Assembly (NCBI RefSeq): GCF_947500995.1
Contig: NZ_CANMUA010000008.1
Location: 186,001-250,000, forward strand
Origin: an uncultured Serinicoccus sp.
GTDB taxonomy: Bacteria; Actinomycetota; Actinomycetes; Actinomycetales; Dermatophilaceae
DNA length: 64,000 nucleotides
Direction of reading: 5' to 3'
The translations under genes and the position numbers were made by a program. Below, one piece after another: positions 15,349 through 24,790 of the stretch (position 1 is its first letter; every line of letters starts with the position of its first letter). The notes under the pieces were generated by a model. The model did no database searches. It saw nothing but the letters and a program-made list of their open reading frames with translations, and had not been told where the DNA came from.

Positions 15349-15403
15349 GTCACATTCTGGTCACAGATGTGAAATCTGGATGAAATGAAGTCTCCGCGCC
15401 GCT

Positions 15404-15409
15404 TACGCT
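15404..15409 (+). promoter_or_regulatory. candidate -10 of the polyol operon (TACGCT)
   Basis: TACGCT would place the transcript start about 10 bases before operator O2 (15426-15439), so a bound repressor would block elongation. No clear -35 is seen. The upstream stretch at 15361-15390 is comparatively AT-rich. Confidence 0.4.
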
Positions 15410-15425
15410 CAGATGCGTTAGCCAT

Positions 15426-15439
15426 TGCTCAGGTGAGCA
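15426..15439. promoter_or_regulatory. SorC-type operator O2, upstream of the catabolic operon
   Basis: TGCTCAGGTGAGCA is the reverse complement of O1, centre-to-centre 96 bases away. It lies 34 bases before the GTG of the SIS gene and upstream of its AAGGAG. Confidence 0.75.
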
Positions 15440-15472
15440 CTCGCGCGCCCTGACGAAGGAGTTTTCCGACCC

Positions 15473-16126
15473 GTGACTGTCGACGACGACGTGCTGGGAG
15501 TCGCGCGTGCCCGCCTGCTCTCCGAGGCCGACGCCATCCACCGTCTCGCACCCCGGCTGGACGAGACCTTCGAGCGTGCCGCCGCCACTCTGCTGGGATG
15601 CACCGGCAAGGTCCTCGTCGGCGGATCCGGCACGTCCGGCGCGGTGGCGCGCCGCATGGCGCACGTGCTCTCCGTGACCGGCACCCCGGCGCTCTTCCTC
15701 GCCCCGATGGACAGCCTCCACGGCGCCTCCGGCGCGATCACCGAGGAGGACCTCATGCTGCTCGTCTCGCACGGCGGCTCCTCGCACGAGGTGGTGCAGA
15801 CCGCCGAGATCGCGCGGTCGCACGGCGCGAAGGTCATCGCGATGACCGGTCGCGCCGACAGCGACCTCGCCCGGCGGGCCGACCTCACCCTGCTGGTCAC
15901 CGTCCCGAGCGACGCCGACATCGGAGGGGTCATCGCCACCGGCATCACGCTGGCCCAGTCCGCCTACGGCGACGCCCTCGCCGAGGTCGTCATGCGCGCC
16001 CGCGGCTACACCTGGGAGCAGTTCATGCGCACGCACCCGGCAGGTGCCGTCGGCATGCGCGAGCAGCTGCCCGACGACCTGCCGCTCCTGCGGCTCGCCG
16101 AGCCCGCCCCTGGGGGTCTCTCGTGA
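15473..16126 (+). CDS. SIS-domain sugar-phosphate isomerase
   Basis: 217 residues, a single SIS fold as in hexulose-6-phosphate isomerase and the catalytic part of KpsF/GutQ arabinose-5-phosphate isomerases, but without CBS domains or an HTH. Visible: VLVGGSGTSGAVARRMAH near residue 46 (sugar-phosphate loop), LLVSHGGSSHEVVQTAEIA near 95 (second loop with Ser/Thr run) and IAMTGRADSDLARRAD near 123. AAGGAG is 11 bases upstream of GTG 15473. First gene of the catabolic operon, coupled to the kinase by GTGA. It would interconvert keto- and aldo-sugar phosphates. The exact substrate is unknown. Confidence 0.78.
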   Translation: MTVDDDVLGVARARLLSEADAIHRLAPRLDETFERAAATLLGCTGKVLVGGSGTSGAVARRMAHVLSVTGTPALFLAPMDSLHGASGAITEEDLMLLVSHGGSSHEVVQTAEIARSHGAKVIAMTGRADSDLARRADLTLLVTVPSDADIGGVIATGITLAQSAYGDALAEVVMRARGYTWEQFMRTHPAGAVGMREQLPDDLPLLRLAEPAPGGLS

Positions 16127-17589
16127 GCGCCGTCGTCATGGGCGTCGACAGCTCCACCCAGTCCTGCACGGTCGAGCTCCGTGACGTCGACAGCGGCGTG
16201 CTGCGGGCTCAGGGGCGGGCGGCGCACCCCCGCACCAGCCCTCCGGTGAGCGAGCAACACCCGGACCGGTGGTGGGCGGCCCTGGCCGAGGCCTCGCGGC
16301 AGGCTCTCGCCGCGCTGGACGCCCCCGCCGAGGTGGTCGGCGTGAGCGTCGGCGCCCAGTGCCACGGGATGGTCCTCACCGACGCCGCCGGCGAGGTGGT
16401 GCGACCCGCGAAGCTCTGGAACGACACCACCTCGGCACCGCAGGCCCGCTCCATGCTCGACTCGCGCGGCGCGGCCTGGTGGGCCAACCAGGTCGGCCTG
16501 CTCCCCTCGGCCGCCATCACCATCACCAAGCTGGCGTGGCTGGCCGAGCACGAGTCCTCCTCGATCGCGAGGGCGCACCGGCTGCACGTGCCGCACGACT
16601 GGCTGACCTTCCGCCTCACCGGCGAGCACGTCACCGACCGTTCCGACGCCTCGGGCACCGGCTACTACTCCTCGGACACCGGTCGGTGGCGTCCGGACCT
16701 CCTCGAGGAGTTCGTGGGGGAACGGGACTGGGCCGCCACCCTGCCGCACGTGCTGCAGCCCGAGGAGGCCGCCGGTCGCGTCACCGAGGAGGCCGCGGCG
16801 GCGCTCGGCATCCCCGCCGGGGCCGTCGTCGCCCCGGGCGGTGGCGACCAGCACCTTGCCGCGCAGGGAGTAGGGCTGCGCCCCGGCGACCGGGCATACA
16901 GCCTCGGCACCTCCGGCGTCGTCATCGCCCACTCCGGGGGGCCGGTCCACGACGTCTCGGGCGAGATCGACGGCGTGGCGGACGTCACCGGGCACTGGCT
17001 GCCCCTCGTCTGCACCCTCAACGCGACCAAGGTCACCGACACCGTCGCCAGCCTGCTGGCCGTCGACCACGCCACCCTCGGCGAGCTCGCGCTCGCCGCT
17101 CCTGTGACACCCCACCGGCCGGTGCTCGCCGCCTTCCTCGACGGTGAACGGTCGCCCCGCCTCCCGCACGCGCGCGGGATGCTGGCCGGGCTGACGGGCG
17201 ATCTCACTCGTGAGCAGCTGGCGCTGGCCGCGGTCGAGGGCGTCGTGCTCGGCCTGTGGCGCGGCGCGCGCCGCATCGCCGACTTCGGGGTGCCGGGCGG
17301 CGGACGCTCGATCGTCCTCGGCGGCGGTGCGCGATCAGCCGCCTACCGGCAGGTGATCGCCGACCTCTCGGGGACCGACACCATCACCGTGGACGCGCCC
17401 GAGGCGACCGCCCGTGGCGCCGCGGTGCAGGCCGCGGCACTCGTCCACGGCGAGACCGTGGCCGACATGACGCGTCGCTGGGAGCCGGGCACCGTGACGA
17501 CCGACCATCCCCGCGACGACCGAGCCGCCGGCCTCGTCGAACGCTACGAACGCCTGGCCTCCCTGCAGGCCGACGGCACCACCTTCTGA
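16123..17589 (+). CDS. xylB: FGGY-family kinase, xylulokinase-like
   Basis: 488-residue FGGY carbohydrate kinase closest in layout to xylulokinase. GVDSSTQSCTVEL at residue 7 is the first phosphate motif, VGVSVGAQCHGMVLTD near 71 matches the XylB catalytic region (xylulokinases read GQMHG), LWNDTT near 99 is the substrate loop, VAPGGGDQHLAAQGVGL near 228 the adenosine region with the catalytic Asp, and IVLGGGARSAAYRQVIAD near 395 the C-terminal ATP motif. GTG overlaps the isomerase stop. It should phosphorylate the ketose made by the downstream dehydrogenases. D-ribulokinase or another polyol kinase is possible. Confidence 0.82.
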   Translation: MSAVVMGVDSSTQSCTVELRDVDSGVLRAQGRAAHPRTSPPVSEQHPDRWWAALAEASRQALAALDAPAEVVGVSVGAQCHGMVLTDAAGEVVRPAKLWNDTTSAPQARSMLDSRGAAWWANQVGLLPSAAITITKLAWLAEHESSSIARAHRLHVPHDWLTFRLTGEHVTDRSDASGTGYYSSDTGRWRPDLLEEFVGERDWAATLPHVLQPEEAAGRVTEEAAAALGIPAGAVVAPGGGDQHLAAQGVGLRPGDRAYSLGTSGVVIAHSGGPVHDVSGEIDGVADVTGHWLPLVCTLNATKVTDTVASLLAVDHATLGELALAAPVTPHRPVLAAFLDGERSPRLPHARGMLAGLTGDLTREQLALAAVEGVVLGLWRGARRIADFGVPGGGRSIVLGGGARSAAYRQVIADLSGTDTITVDAPEATARGAAVQAAALVHGETVADMTRRWEPGTVTTDHPRDDRAAGLVERYERLASLQADGTTF

Positions 17590-17621
17590 CCCTGCCGACA
17601 TCCCACCACCGAGGAGACGAC

Positions 17622-18695
17622 ATGAGTGACACCCCCACCCTTCCCGCCGAGATGACCGCCAGCGTGCTGACGGGCGTCGGGTCCATCGTGCTGGAGCAGC
17701 GCCCCGTCCCCCAGCCCGCGCCGGACGAGGTGCTCGTCAAGGTCGCGAGCGTCGGCGTCTGCGGGTCGGACGTCCACTACTACGAGCACGGTCGCATCGG
17801 CGTGTACGTCGTCGAGGAGCCCCTGATCCTGGGCCACGAGCTGAGCGGCACGATCGTGGCGGTCGGCAGCGACGTCGACGCGGGCCGGGTCGGCGAGCGG
17901 GTTGCCGTGGAGCCGCAGCGCCCGTGCCGGGTCTGCGACTTCTGCAAGGCCGGGGACTACAACCTGTGCCCGTCGATGGAGTTCTACGCCACCCCACCGG
18001 TCGACGGGGCGTTCTGCGAGTACGTCGTCATCCAGGCCGACTTCGCCTTCGCGCTGCCCGACTCCATCAGCGACCACGCGGGCGCCCTGCTGGAGCCGCT
18101 GTCGGTCGGCATCGCGGCCGCGCAGAAGGGCGGCATCAAGGTCGGTGACCGCGTCCTCATCGCGGGAGGTGGCCCCATCGGCATCATCACCGCCCAGGTG
18201 GCCCGCGCGTACGGCGCCGCGGAGGTCGTGCTCACCGACATCAACCCCGCCCGCCGTGAGCTGGCGACCCGCTACGGCGTGACCCGCGTGGTCGACCCGG
18301 GGCAGGAGCCCCTCGAGGGCCTGGACGCACACGTCTTCGTCGACGCCACCGGAGCCATCCCCGCCATCAGCTCGGGCATCCGCGCGACCCGCCCCGGCGG
18401 CACCGTGGTGCTCGTCGGGAGCGCCGACGAGATCCCGCTCTCGGTGCCCGACGTGGCCATGCGCGAGCTCAACGTCACCGGCATCTTCCGCTACACCGGC
18501 ACCTGGCCCATCGCCCGCGAGCTGGTCCGCAGCGGCCAGGTCGAGCTCGACTCCCTCATCACCCACGTCTTCGGGCTGGAGCAGGTGGAGGAGGCGCTGT
18601 CGGGTGACGGCTCGCAGGACAGCCTCAAGCGCATCGTCCTGCCCGGCGTCGGTCGCGTGGAGGACCCGGTCGCCGCCGCCCAGGGGGACCGGTGA
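17622..18695 (+). CDS. zinc-dependent polyol dehydrogenase (sorbitol/xylitol dehydrogenase-like)
   Basis: Medium-chain dehydrogenase, 357 residues. CGSDVHYYEHGRIG near residue 43 is the sorbitol/xylitol dehydrogenase signature with the catalytic zinc Cys, GHELSGTI near 70 holds the His-Glu pair, and four cysteines in CRVCDFCKAGDYNLC near 98-112 bind structural zinc. VLIAGGGPIGIITAQ near 178 is the NAD(P) fold, with acidic VLTDIN after it favouring NAD+. RBS GAGGAG lies nine bases before ATG. It would oxidise a pentitol to the ketopentose that feeds the kinase. The 3' end overlaps the ABC gene (GTGA). Confidence 0.85.
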   Translation: MSDTPTLPAEMTASVLTGVGSIVLEQRPVPQPAPDEVLVKVASVGVCGSDVHYYEHGRIGVYVVEEPLILGHELSGTIVAVGSDVDAGRVGERVAVEPQRPCRVCDFCKAGDYNLCPSMEFYATPPVDGAFCEYVVIQADFAFALPDSISDHAGALLEPLSVGIAAAQKGGIKVGDRVLIAGGGPIGIITAQVARAYGAAEVVLTDINPARRELATRYGVTRVVDPGQEPLEGLDAHVFVDATGAIPAISSGIRATRPGGTVVLVGSADEIPLSVPDVAMRELNVTGIFRYTGTWPIARELVRSGQVELDSLITHVFGLEQVEEALSGDGSQDSLKRIVLPGVGRVEDPVAAAQGDR

Positions 18696-20209
18696 GCGCG
18701 GCTGTCGCGAGCGAGACCCCGCGCCTCACCGTGACGGGGGTGAGCAAGTCCTTCCCCGGCGTCATGGCCCTGCAGGACGTCACCTTCACGGTGCGCCCCG
18801 GCACCGTGCACGCCCTCTGCGGCGAGAACGGCGCGGGGAAGTCGACGCTCATGAAGATCATCAACGGCATCTACTCCCCCGACACCGGGGAGATGCGCAT
18901 CGACGACGAGCCGGTGCGGGTGCGCAACCCCATCGAGGCCCGCGCCAAGGGGATCGCCATGATCTCCCAGGAGCTCAACTACGTGCCGGACATGACCATC
19001 GCGGAGAGCTTCTTCATCGGGCGTCTCCCCACGCGGTTCGGCAAGGTCGACTGGGCGCACATGCGGCGCGAGGCCCGTCGGCTGCTGGCCGAGGAGGGCC
19101 TGGACTACTCGGTCAACCGCAAGCTGGGCAGCCTCACCGTCTCGGAGATCCAGACGCTGGAGATCCTGCGCGCCGTCTACCACGACGCCGACGTGCTCAT
19201 CATGGACGAGCCGACCTCGGCCATCGCCCACCGCGAGGTGGCCTCGCTGTTCGCCAAGATCCGTCGGCTGCGCGCCGAGGGCAAGGCGATCATCTACATC
19301 TCCCACAAGATGGACGAGGTCTTCGAGCTCGCCGACGACGTGACCGTCCTCCGCGACGGCACGGTGGTCAGCAGCCAGCCGGCCTCCGAGATCGGGCCGG
19401 AGACGGTGATCGCGCAGATGGTCGGGCGCGACCTGGACCACCAGTCCTACCCCAAGGAGCACGCCGAGATCGGCGACACGGTGCTCGAGGCACGCGGGTT
19501 GTCGAACTCCCAGCTCTTCGAGGACATCAGCCTGTCGGTCCGCAAGGGCGAGATCGTCGGCCTGGCCGGCCTCATCGGGGCCGGGCGCAGCGAGGTGGTG
19601 CGCGCCATCTTCGGGCTGGAGACGCTGGACGCCGGCGAGATCGAGGTCGACGGCCAGGCGGTCCGCCTGCGCAGCCCCAAGGCCGCCATCGACCAGGGCG
19701 TCGTCATGCTCTCCGAGGACCGCCGGCTCGTCGGGATCATCCCGCAGATGAGCATCAAGCAGAACGCCACGCTGGCCAGCCTGCGCAAGGTCATCCGTGG
19801 CGGCTTCACCCGCCGGCGGGAGGAAGAGACGATCGCGAAGGAGTACTTCGACCGGCTCTCGGTCAAGGCTCCCAGCAGCGAGACCCGCATCTCCTCCCTC
19901 AGCGGCGGCAACCAGCAGAAGGTCCTGCTCGCCCGGTGGCTCATCGCCGAGCCCAAGGTGCTGCTCCTCGACGAACCGACCCGCGGCATCGACGTCGGTG
20001 CCAAGTTCGAGATCTACAAGATCATGACCCAGCTCGCCCGTCAGGGCCGCGGGATCCTCATGATCTCCTCCGAGCTCCCCGAGCTCATCGGGATGTGCGA
20101 CCGCATCTACGTGATGGCGGCCGGCCGGCTCACGGCCGAGCTCACCCCCGATCAGTACTCCCAGGAAACGATCCTCACCCACGCCATGAACGACTCCGAG
20201 GTGGTATGA
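18692..20209 (+). CDS. sugar ABC transporter ATP-binding protein (RbsA/XylG type, two NBDs)
   Basis: 505 residues with two ABC cassettes. The first has GENGAGKSTLMKI near residue 43, a degenerate signature in LTVSEIQTLEIL and Walker B LIMDEPTSAI near 169. The second has GLIGAGRSEVVRAIFGLE near 294 in place of a canonical Walker A, SSLSGGNQQKVLLARWL near 400 and LLLDEPTRGIDVGAK near 425. That asymmetry is normal for this CUT2 class. It energises uptake of the pentose or polyol with the permease and binding protein that follow. Confidence 0.92.
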   Translation: MSAAVASETPRLTVTGVSKSFPGVMALQDVTFTVRPGTVHALCGENGAGKSTLMKIINGIYSPDTGEMRIDDEPVRVRNPIEARAKGIAMISQELNYVPDMTIAESFFIGRLPTRFGKVDWAHMRREARRLLAEEGLDYSVNRKLGSLTVSEIQTLEILRAVYHDADVLIMDEPTSAIAHREVASLFAKIRRLRAEGKAIIYISHKMDEVFELADDVTVLRDGTVVSSQPASEIGPETVIAQMVGRDLDHQSYPKEHAEIGDTVLEARGLSNSQLFEDISLSVRKGEIVGLAGLIGAGRSEVVRAIFGLETLDAGEIEVDGQAVRLRSPKAAIDQGVVMLSEDRRLVGIIPQMSIKQNATLASLRKVIRGGFTRRREEETIAKEYFDRLSVKAPSSETRISSLSGGNQQKVLLARWLIAEPKVLLLDEPTRGIDVGAKFEIYKIMTQLARQGRGILMISSELPELIGMCDRIYVMAAGRLTAELTPDQYSQETILTHAMNDSEVV

Positions 20210-21273
20210 CCATGCTGGCACGACTCAAGGCCCTCGACACGGGCCGCTACTCGATCTTCCTGATCCTGGGGGCGGTCGTCGTCGTGGCGAGCTTCCTCAG
20301 CGAGAACTTCATGACGACCAACAACGTCACGAACGTGCTCCGCCAGGTGGCCGTGATCACGATCCTCGCCTACGGCGCGATGACGCTCATCATCGCCGGG
20401 ATGATCGACCTCTCCGCGGGCGCGGTCATGGCCTTCGCCGGCGTGGTGTCGGTCATCGTCTATAAGGACACGAGCAGCATGCTGCTCGCGATCCTCGCCG
20501 GCATCGTCGTCGGTGTCGCCTGCAACCTGGTCAACGCGTTCCTCGTCGCCACGCTGCGCACGCCGGCCTTCATCGTCACCCTTGGGATGATGATGATCGC
20601 GCGCGGCGCGGTCCTCCAGCTCACCCAGGGCCAGAACGTCCTGCAGCTCGGTGACTTCGTCGTCCTCGGTCAGGGCTCGCTCGGGCCCATCCCCCTGCCG
20701 ACGCTCTTCCTCGTCATCATCACCGTCATCGTCTGGTACCTCATGAGCCAGACCCGCTACGGCCGGTCGCTGTACGCGGTGGGCGGCAACGAGGAGGCGG
20801 CCCGGGCCGCGGGGATCGCCGTCGAGCGGGTCAAGTACCAGGCCTTCATCGTCAACGGCGTGCTCGTCGGTTTCGCCGGCGTCATCTTCATGGCCCGGGT
20901 CAACGCCGGCCTGCCCAACGCCGGTGTCGGCTACGAGCTGCAGGCGATCACCGCCCCGATCATCGGTGGCACCAGCTTCTCCGGCGGCATCGGGACGACG
21001 GCCGGCACGCTGGCCGGGGCCCTCATCGTCGGCGTGCTGGGCAACATCATGAACCTGACCGGCGTGGGCTCCTACGTCCAGCAGATCGTCATGGGCGTCA
21101 TCATCGCCGTCGCCGTCGCGTATGACGTGTGGTCCAAGCGCGGCAAGCGCAAGACCGTGATCCTCAAGAACGACGGCGAGGCCGACGGCCAGCCCCCGGC
21201 CTCGGGGGAGGCACCGGTACCCGCCGGGTCCGGCACCGCCTCCGGTCGCCAGGGCAAGGGGGTGTCGCCGTAG
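20206..21273 (+). CDS. sugar ABC transporter permease (RbsC type)
   Basis: CUT2-family permease, 355 residues, eight to ten hydrophobic helices. Diagnostic segments are LIIAGMIDLSAGAVMAFAGV near residue 57, TLRTPAFIVTLGMMMIARG near 113, GGNEEAARAAGIAVERVK near 187 (ATPase contact) and IIGGTSFSGGIGT near 247. About 45 hydrophilic residues extend the C-terminus. ATG overlaps the ATPase stop, giving tight coupling. An 81-base gap containing short direct repeats follows before the binding-protein gene. Confidence 0.92.
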   Translation: MTMLARLKALDTGRYSIFLILGAVVVVASFLSENFMTTNNVTNVLRQVAVITILAYGAMTLIIAGMIDLSAGAVMAFAGVVSVIVYKDTSSMLLAILAGIVVGVACNLVNAFLVATLRTPAFIVTLGMMMIARGAVLQLTQGQNVLQLGDFVVLGQGSLGPIPLPTLFLVIITVIVWYLMSQTRYGRSLYAVGGNEEAARAAGIAVERVKYQAFIVNGVLVGFAGVIFMARVNAGLPNAGVGYELQAITAPIIGGTSFSGGIGTTAGTLAGALIVGVLGNIMNLTGVGSYVQQIVMGVIIAVAVAYDVWSKRGKRKTVILKNDGEADGQPPASGEAPVPAGSGTASGRQGKGVSP

Positions 21274-21354
21274 CCACCGACGTCTCGACTGCGACCCGAC
21301 CCGTCCCGTGAACCCCTGAACCCCTGAACCACACCTTCATCAAAGGAGAAGAAC

Positions 21355-22344
21355 GTGAGGAACCTTTCCCGCACGTACCTGACCATCGGTCTCGCCACCG
21401 CCGCCCTCGCCGTCACGGCCTGCTCGGGTGGCGGTGACGACGGCAGCTCCGAGGGCGACGGCGAGAGCTACCGCGTCGCCTACATCGCCCGCGCCCAGGT
21501 GGACTCCTTCGCCGCCTGGCTGGCCAACGAGATGCAGTCGGAGGCCGACACCTACGACGACATCACGCTCGACGTCTTCGACGGCCAGGCCAACGACGAG
21601 ATCGAGAACACCCAGATCGAGAACGCCATCGCCAACAACTACGACGCGATCATCGTGCAGGCCAACAACGGCGAGGCGCAGCGGCCCTACATCCAGCAGT
21701 CGGTCGACGCCGACATCGTGACGATCACGACGAACCCGAGGGTCGACGACATCGAGGGTGCCAGCTCGGTCGACGCCAGCCCGTACGACCAGGGCGCCGG
21801 CGTCGCGGAGCTCGCCGTCGAGGAGATCCCGGAGAACGCGCGCGTCGTCGTGCTCAACGGCCCCGGTGGCAACTTCCACTCCACCGAGCGCCGCAACGCC
21901 TGGGAGGAGGTCTTCTTCGCCGAGCGTCCGGACGTCGAGATCGTCGCGGAGGACATCGCCAACTGGAACAAGGACGAGGCCCTCACGCTCATGGAGGACT
22001 GGGTGCTCGCCAACGGCGAGATCGACGCGATCATCTCGATGAACGACAACATGGCCGCCGGCGCCCTGGAGGCCGTGCGCGGTGACTCCGCCTACGACGA
22101 CATCCTCGCCTACGGTGTCGACGGCACCCCCGAGGCGACGCTGCTCATCGAGGACGGTCTCATGACCGCCACCACCCTGCAGGACGCCTCGGAGCTCGCG
22201 GAGCTCAACATGAGCACCGTCCACGACCTGCTCACCGGCGCCGAGGACGAGGTCAACGTCGACATCGGCAACCCGGTCATCACGCAGGACAACGTGCAGG
22301 AGTACATCGACCTCTACACCGAGGCCGGCCTCATCGACGGCTGA
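21355..22344 (+). CDS. sugar ABC transporter substrate-binding lipoprotein (RbsB type)
   Basis: 329-residue type I periplasmic binding protein. The signal peptide has lipobox VTAC (Cys at residue 23), then a Gly/Asp/Ser linker. The domain starts YRVAYIARAQVDSFAAWLAN, with QIENAIANNYDAIIVQANN near 79, the inter-lobe VVVLNGPGGNFHS near 163 and ISMNDNMAAGALEA near 226, classic RbsB-like blocks. GTG 21355 has a strong AAAGGAGAA seven bases upstream. It determines transporter specificity, which cannot be read from sequence alone. Confidence 0.9.
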   Translation: MRNLSRTYLTIGLATAALAVTACSGGGDDGSSEGDGESYRVAYIARAQVDSFAAWLANEMQSEADTYDDITLDVFDGQANDEIENTQIENAIANNYDAIIVQANNGEAQRPYIQQSVDADIVTITTNPRVDDIEGASSVDASPYDQGAGVAELAVEEIPENARVVVLNGPGGNFHSTERRNAWEEVFFAERPDVEIVAEDIANWNKDEALTLMEDWVLANGEIDAIISMNDNMAAGALEAVRGDSAYDDILAYGVDGTPEATLLIEDGLMTATTLQDASELAELNMSTVHDLLTGAEDEVNVDIGNPVITQDNVQEYIDLYTEAGLIDG

Positions 22345-22357
22345 CCGCCGACCGACC

Positions 22358-22390
22358 CCGGGGGCGGGGCGCATCCCGCCCCGCCCCCGG
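22358..22390 (+). terminator. GC-rich hairpin between binding protein and SDR genes
   Basis: A 14-bp perfect stem (arms 22358-22371 and 22377-22390) with a five-base loop follows the binding-protein stop, with no T-run after it. In ABC operons such stems often give partial termination or protect the upstream mRNA, which would favour binding-protein excess over the SDR. Confidence 0.65.
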
Positions 22391-22428
22391 CCCCACCCCA
22401 CCCCACCCACCCTGACCCGGAAGGTCCC

Positions 22429-23196
<768 letters not shown>

Positions 23197-23279
23197 GCCG
23201 TCCTCCTGGACGCGCCCGTCCGGCCCGCCCGCGGCCCAGGGCCTGCGCCAGCTACCTGCCCGCCCGCGGCCGACCCTCC

Positions 23280-23315
23280 TGAGCGCCATCCCGCCGACCG
23301 GCGGGGTGGCGCTCA
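23280..23315. terminator. bidirectional hairpin between convergent SDR and photolyase genes
   Basis: Arms TGAGCGCCA (23280-23288) and TGGCGCTCA (23307-23315), extended inward by CCCGCC/GGCGGG, form a long stem with a short loop. The stem includes the photolyase stop codon. Confidence 0.8.
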
Positions 23316-24680
23316 GCGGCGTGCGGCGTCATACCTGCTCAGCGCCTCCTTGCGCTCCTCGGCGTGGTCGACGATGGGCTGGGGGTAGTCGTGGTCGTAG
23401 CCGTCGTCGGCCTTCCACGGCTGGTGCGCCGCCTTGCCGGAGAGGTGGCGCAGCTCGGGCACCCAGCGCCGCACGTAGTCACCGCTCGGGTCGAACTTCT
23501 CGCCCTGGGTGACCGGGTTGAAGACGCGGAAGTACGGCGAGGCGTCGGTGCCCGTCCCGGCGACCCACTGCCAGCCGTGGTTGTTGCTCGCGATGTCGCC
23601 GTCGACGAGCCGGTCGAGGAACCACCGGGCCCCGGTCGGCCACCAGACGTGCAGGTCCTTGGTGAGGAAGCTCGCGGTGATCATCCGCACCCGGTTGTGC
23701 ATCCAGCCGACCTCGCGCAGCTGCCGCATCCCCGCGTCGACGATCGGGTAGCCGGTGCGCCCGTCCTTCCACGCCTGGATCGCGTCCTGCGGCTCGTCGT
23801 AGCGCATACCGGGCAGGGCGTCGCGCAGGTCGTGCCAGGCGCTGCGGGGGTTCTCGGCGAGGACGTCGCCGTAGAACTCGCGCCAGGCGATCTCCTGCTC
23901 GAAGGTCTGTGCACCCTGCGAGCGCTTGTCGGCGAGGTCGGCCAGGATCGTCCGCGGGTGGATCGCGCCGATCTTGAGGTAGGCCGACAGCCGGCTCGTG
24001 CCGTCGACCGCCGGCTTGTCGCGGTCGCCGTCGTAGTCGTCCAGCGCCTCGTCGCGGAAGTCGCGCCAGCGGGCCAGCGCCGCCTTCTCCCCCGCCTCGG
24101 GCATCTGCGGCAGGTCGTCCTCGCGCAGCGCCGTGTCCAGCATGTCGAGCGCCTTCTGGTGGCTGTCGACGTCGACGAGGTCCAGGGAGCGGGGGTATGC
24201 CGCGGGCTCGGGCCACCCGTGCTCGCGCCACGCGCGGTGGAAGGGGGTGTAGACCTTGTAGGGGTCGCCCGAGCCGTTGCGCACCAGGCCGGGGCCGACG
24301 GCGTACGGGGTGCCGGTCTCGACCCACTCGACGTCCTTGTCGGCCAACGCGTCCTGCACCTCCTGGTCGCGCCGCCTCCCGGAGGGGGTGACCTCGCGGG
24401 TGACGTGCACCGAACCGGCCCCGACCTCGTGGGCTACGGCGGGCACGACCTTGGCGGGGTCGCCGTGCCGGACGACGAGGCGCCCCTCGAAGTCCTCCTG
24501 CGCGGCCTCGAGGCTCGCGGCCAGCCAGGCGCGACGCACCGGGCCGCCGCGCTCCCAGAGGTAGGGGTCGACGACGAAGAGCACGCAGACCCTGCCGTCG
24601 TCGGACGCGTCCCGGGCGGCGAGGAGCGCGGGGTGGTCGCCGCGGCGCAGGTCGCGGCGCAGCCAGAGCAGGGCGGTCAT
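23313..24680 (-). CDS. phr: deoxyribodipyrimidine photolyase
   Basis: Class I cyclobutane pyrimidine dimer photolyase/cryptochrome, 455 residues, repairing UV damage with light. The N-terminal antenna domain starts TALLWLRRDLRRGDHPALLA. The FAD domain shows TSRLSAYLKIGAIHPR near residue 228, QEIAWREFYGDVLAENP near 263, GYPIVDAGMRQLREVGWMHN near 313, and the DNA/FAD block ASFLTKDLHVWWPTGARWF near 341 with NNHGWQWVAGTGTDASPYFR. ATG 24680 overlaps the stop of an eight-residue upstream ORF. Single gene, convergent with the polyol operon. Confidence 0.95.
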   Translation of the reverse strand: MTALLWLRRDLRRGDHPALLAARDASDDGRVCVLFVVDPYLWERGGPVRRAWLAASLEAAQEDFEGRLVVRHGDPAKVVPAVAHEVGAGSVHVTREVTPSGRRRDQEVQDALADKDVEWVETGTPYAVGPGLVRNGSGDPYKVYTPFHRAWREHGWPEPAAYPRSLDLVDVDSHQKALDMLDTALREDDLPQMPEAGEKAALARWRDFRDEALDDYDGDRDKPAVDGTSRLSAYLKIGAIHPRTILADLADKRSQGAQTFEQEIAWREFYGDVLAENPRSAWHDLRDALPGMRYDEPQDAIQAWKDGRTGYPIVDAGMRQLREVGWMHNRVRMITASFLTKDLHVWWPTGARWFLDRLVDGDIASNNHGWQWVAGTGTDASPYFRVFNPVTQGEKFDPSGDYVRRWVPELRHLSGKAAHQPWKADDGYDHDYPQPIVDHAEERKEALSRYDAARR

Positions 24681-24703
24681 GTCGTCACCGGTGCCGAGGT
24701 CAT
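24677..24703 (-). CDS. leaderless 8-codon upstream ORF coupled to phr
   Basis: On the - strand a -10 TAGGGT is followed by six bases and then ATG of a short frame, MTSAPVTT, whose TGA overlaps the phr ATG (ATGA). The photolyase itself has no Shine-Dalgarno. This arrangement would allow translation to begin at the leaderless ORF and restart at phr. It may be chance, as no homology test is possible at this length. Confidence 0.4.
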   Translation of the reverse strand: MTSAPVTT

Positions 24704-24709
24704 ACGTCG

Positions 24710-24715
24710 ACCCTA
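24710..24715 (-). promoter_or_regulatory. -10 upstream of phr (TAGGGT)
   Basis: TAGGGT on the - strand, six bases before the upstream ORF ATG and 29 bases before the phr ATG. Confidence 0.55.
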
Positions 24716-24778
24716 GATCGGCGCCCCGACAGTGGCGACCTCGCGCGGGGGCGGGATGCGGCGGACCTGCGAGGACGG

Positions 24779-24784
24779 CATAGT
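24779..24784 (+). promoter_or_regulatory. -10 for leaderless ald (CATAGT)
   Basis: CATAGT is separated from ATG 24791 by six bases (GGCCCC). No Shine-Dalgarno is present. Confidence 0.5.
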
Positions 24785-24790
24785 GGCCCC

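Noticed and set aside
15349-15380. CRP/GlxR site (TCACAGATGTGA) before the polyol operon
   Set aside because: The half-sites are in the wrong orientation and spacing for the TGTGA-N6-TCACA consensus, so the match is not convincing.
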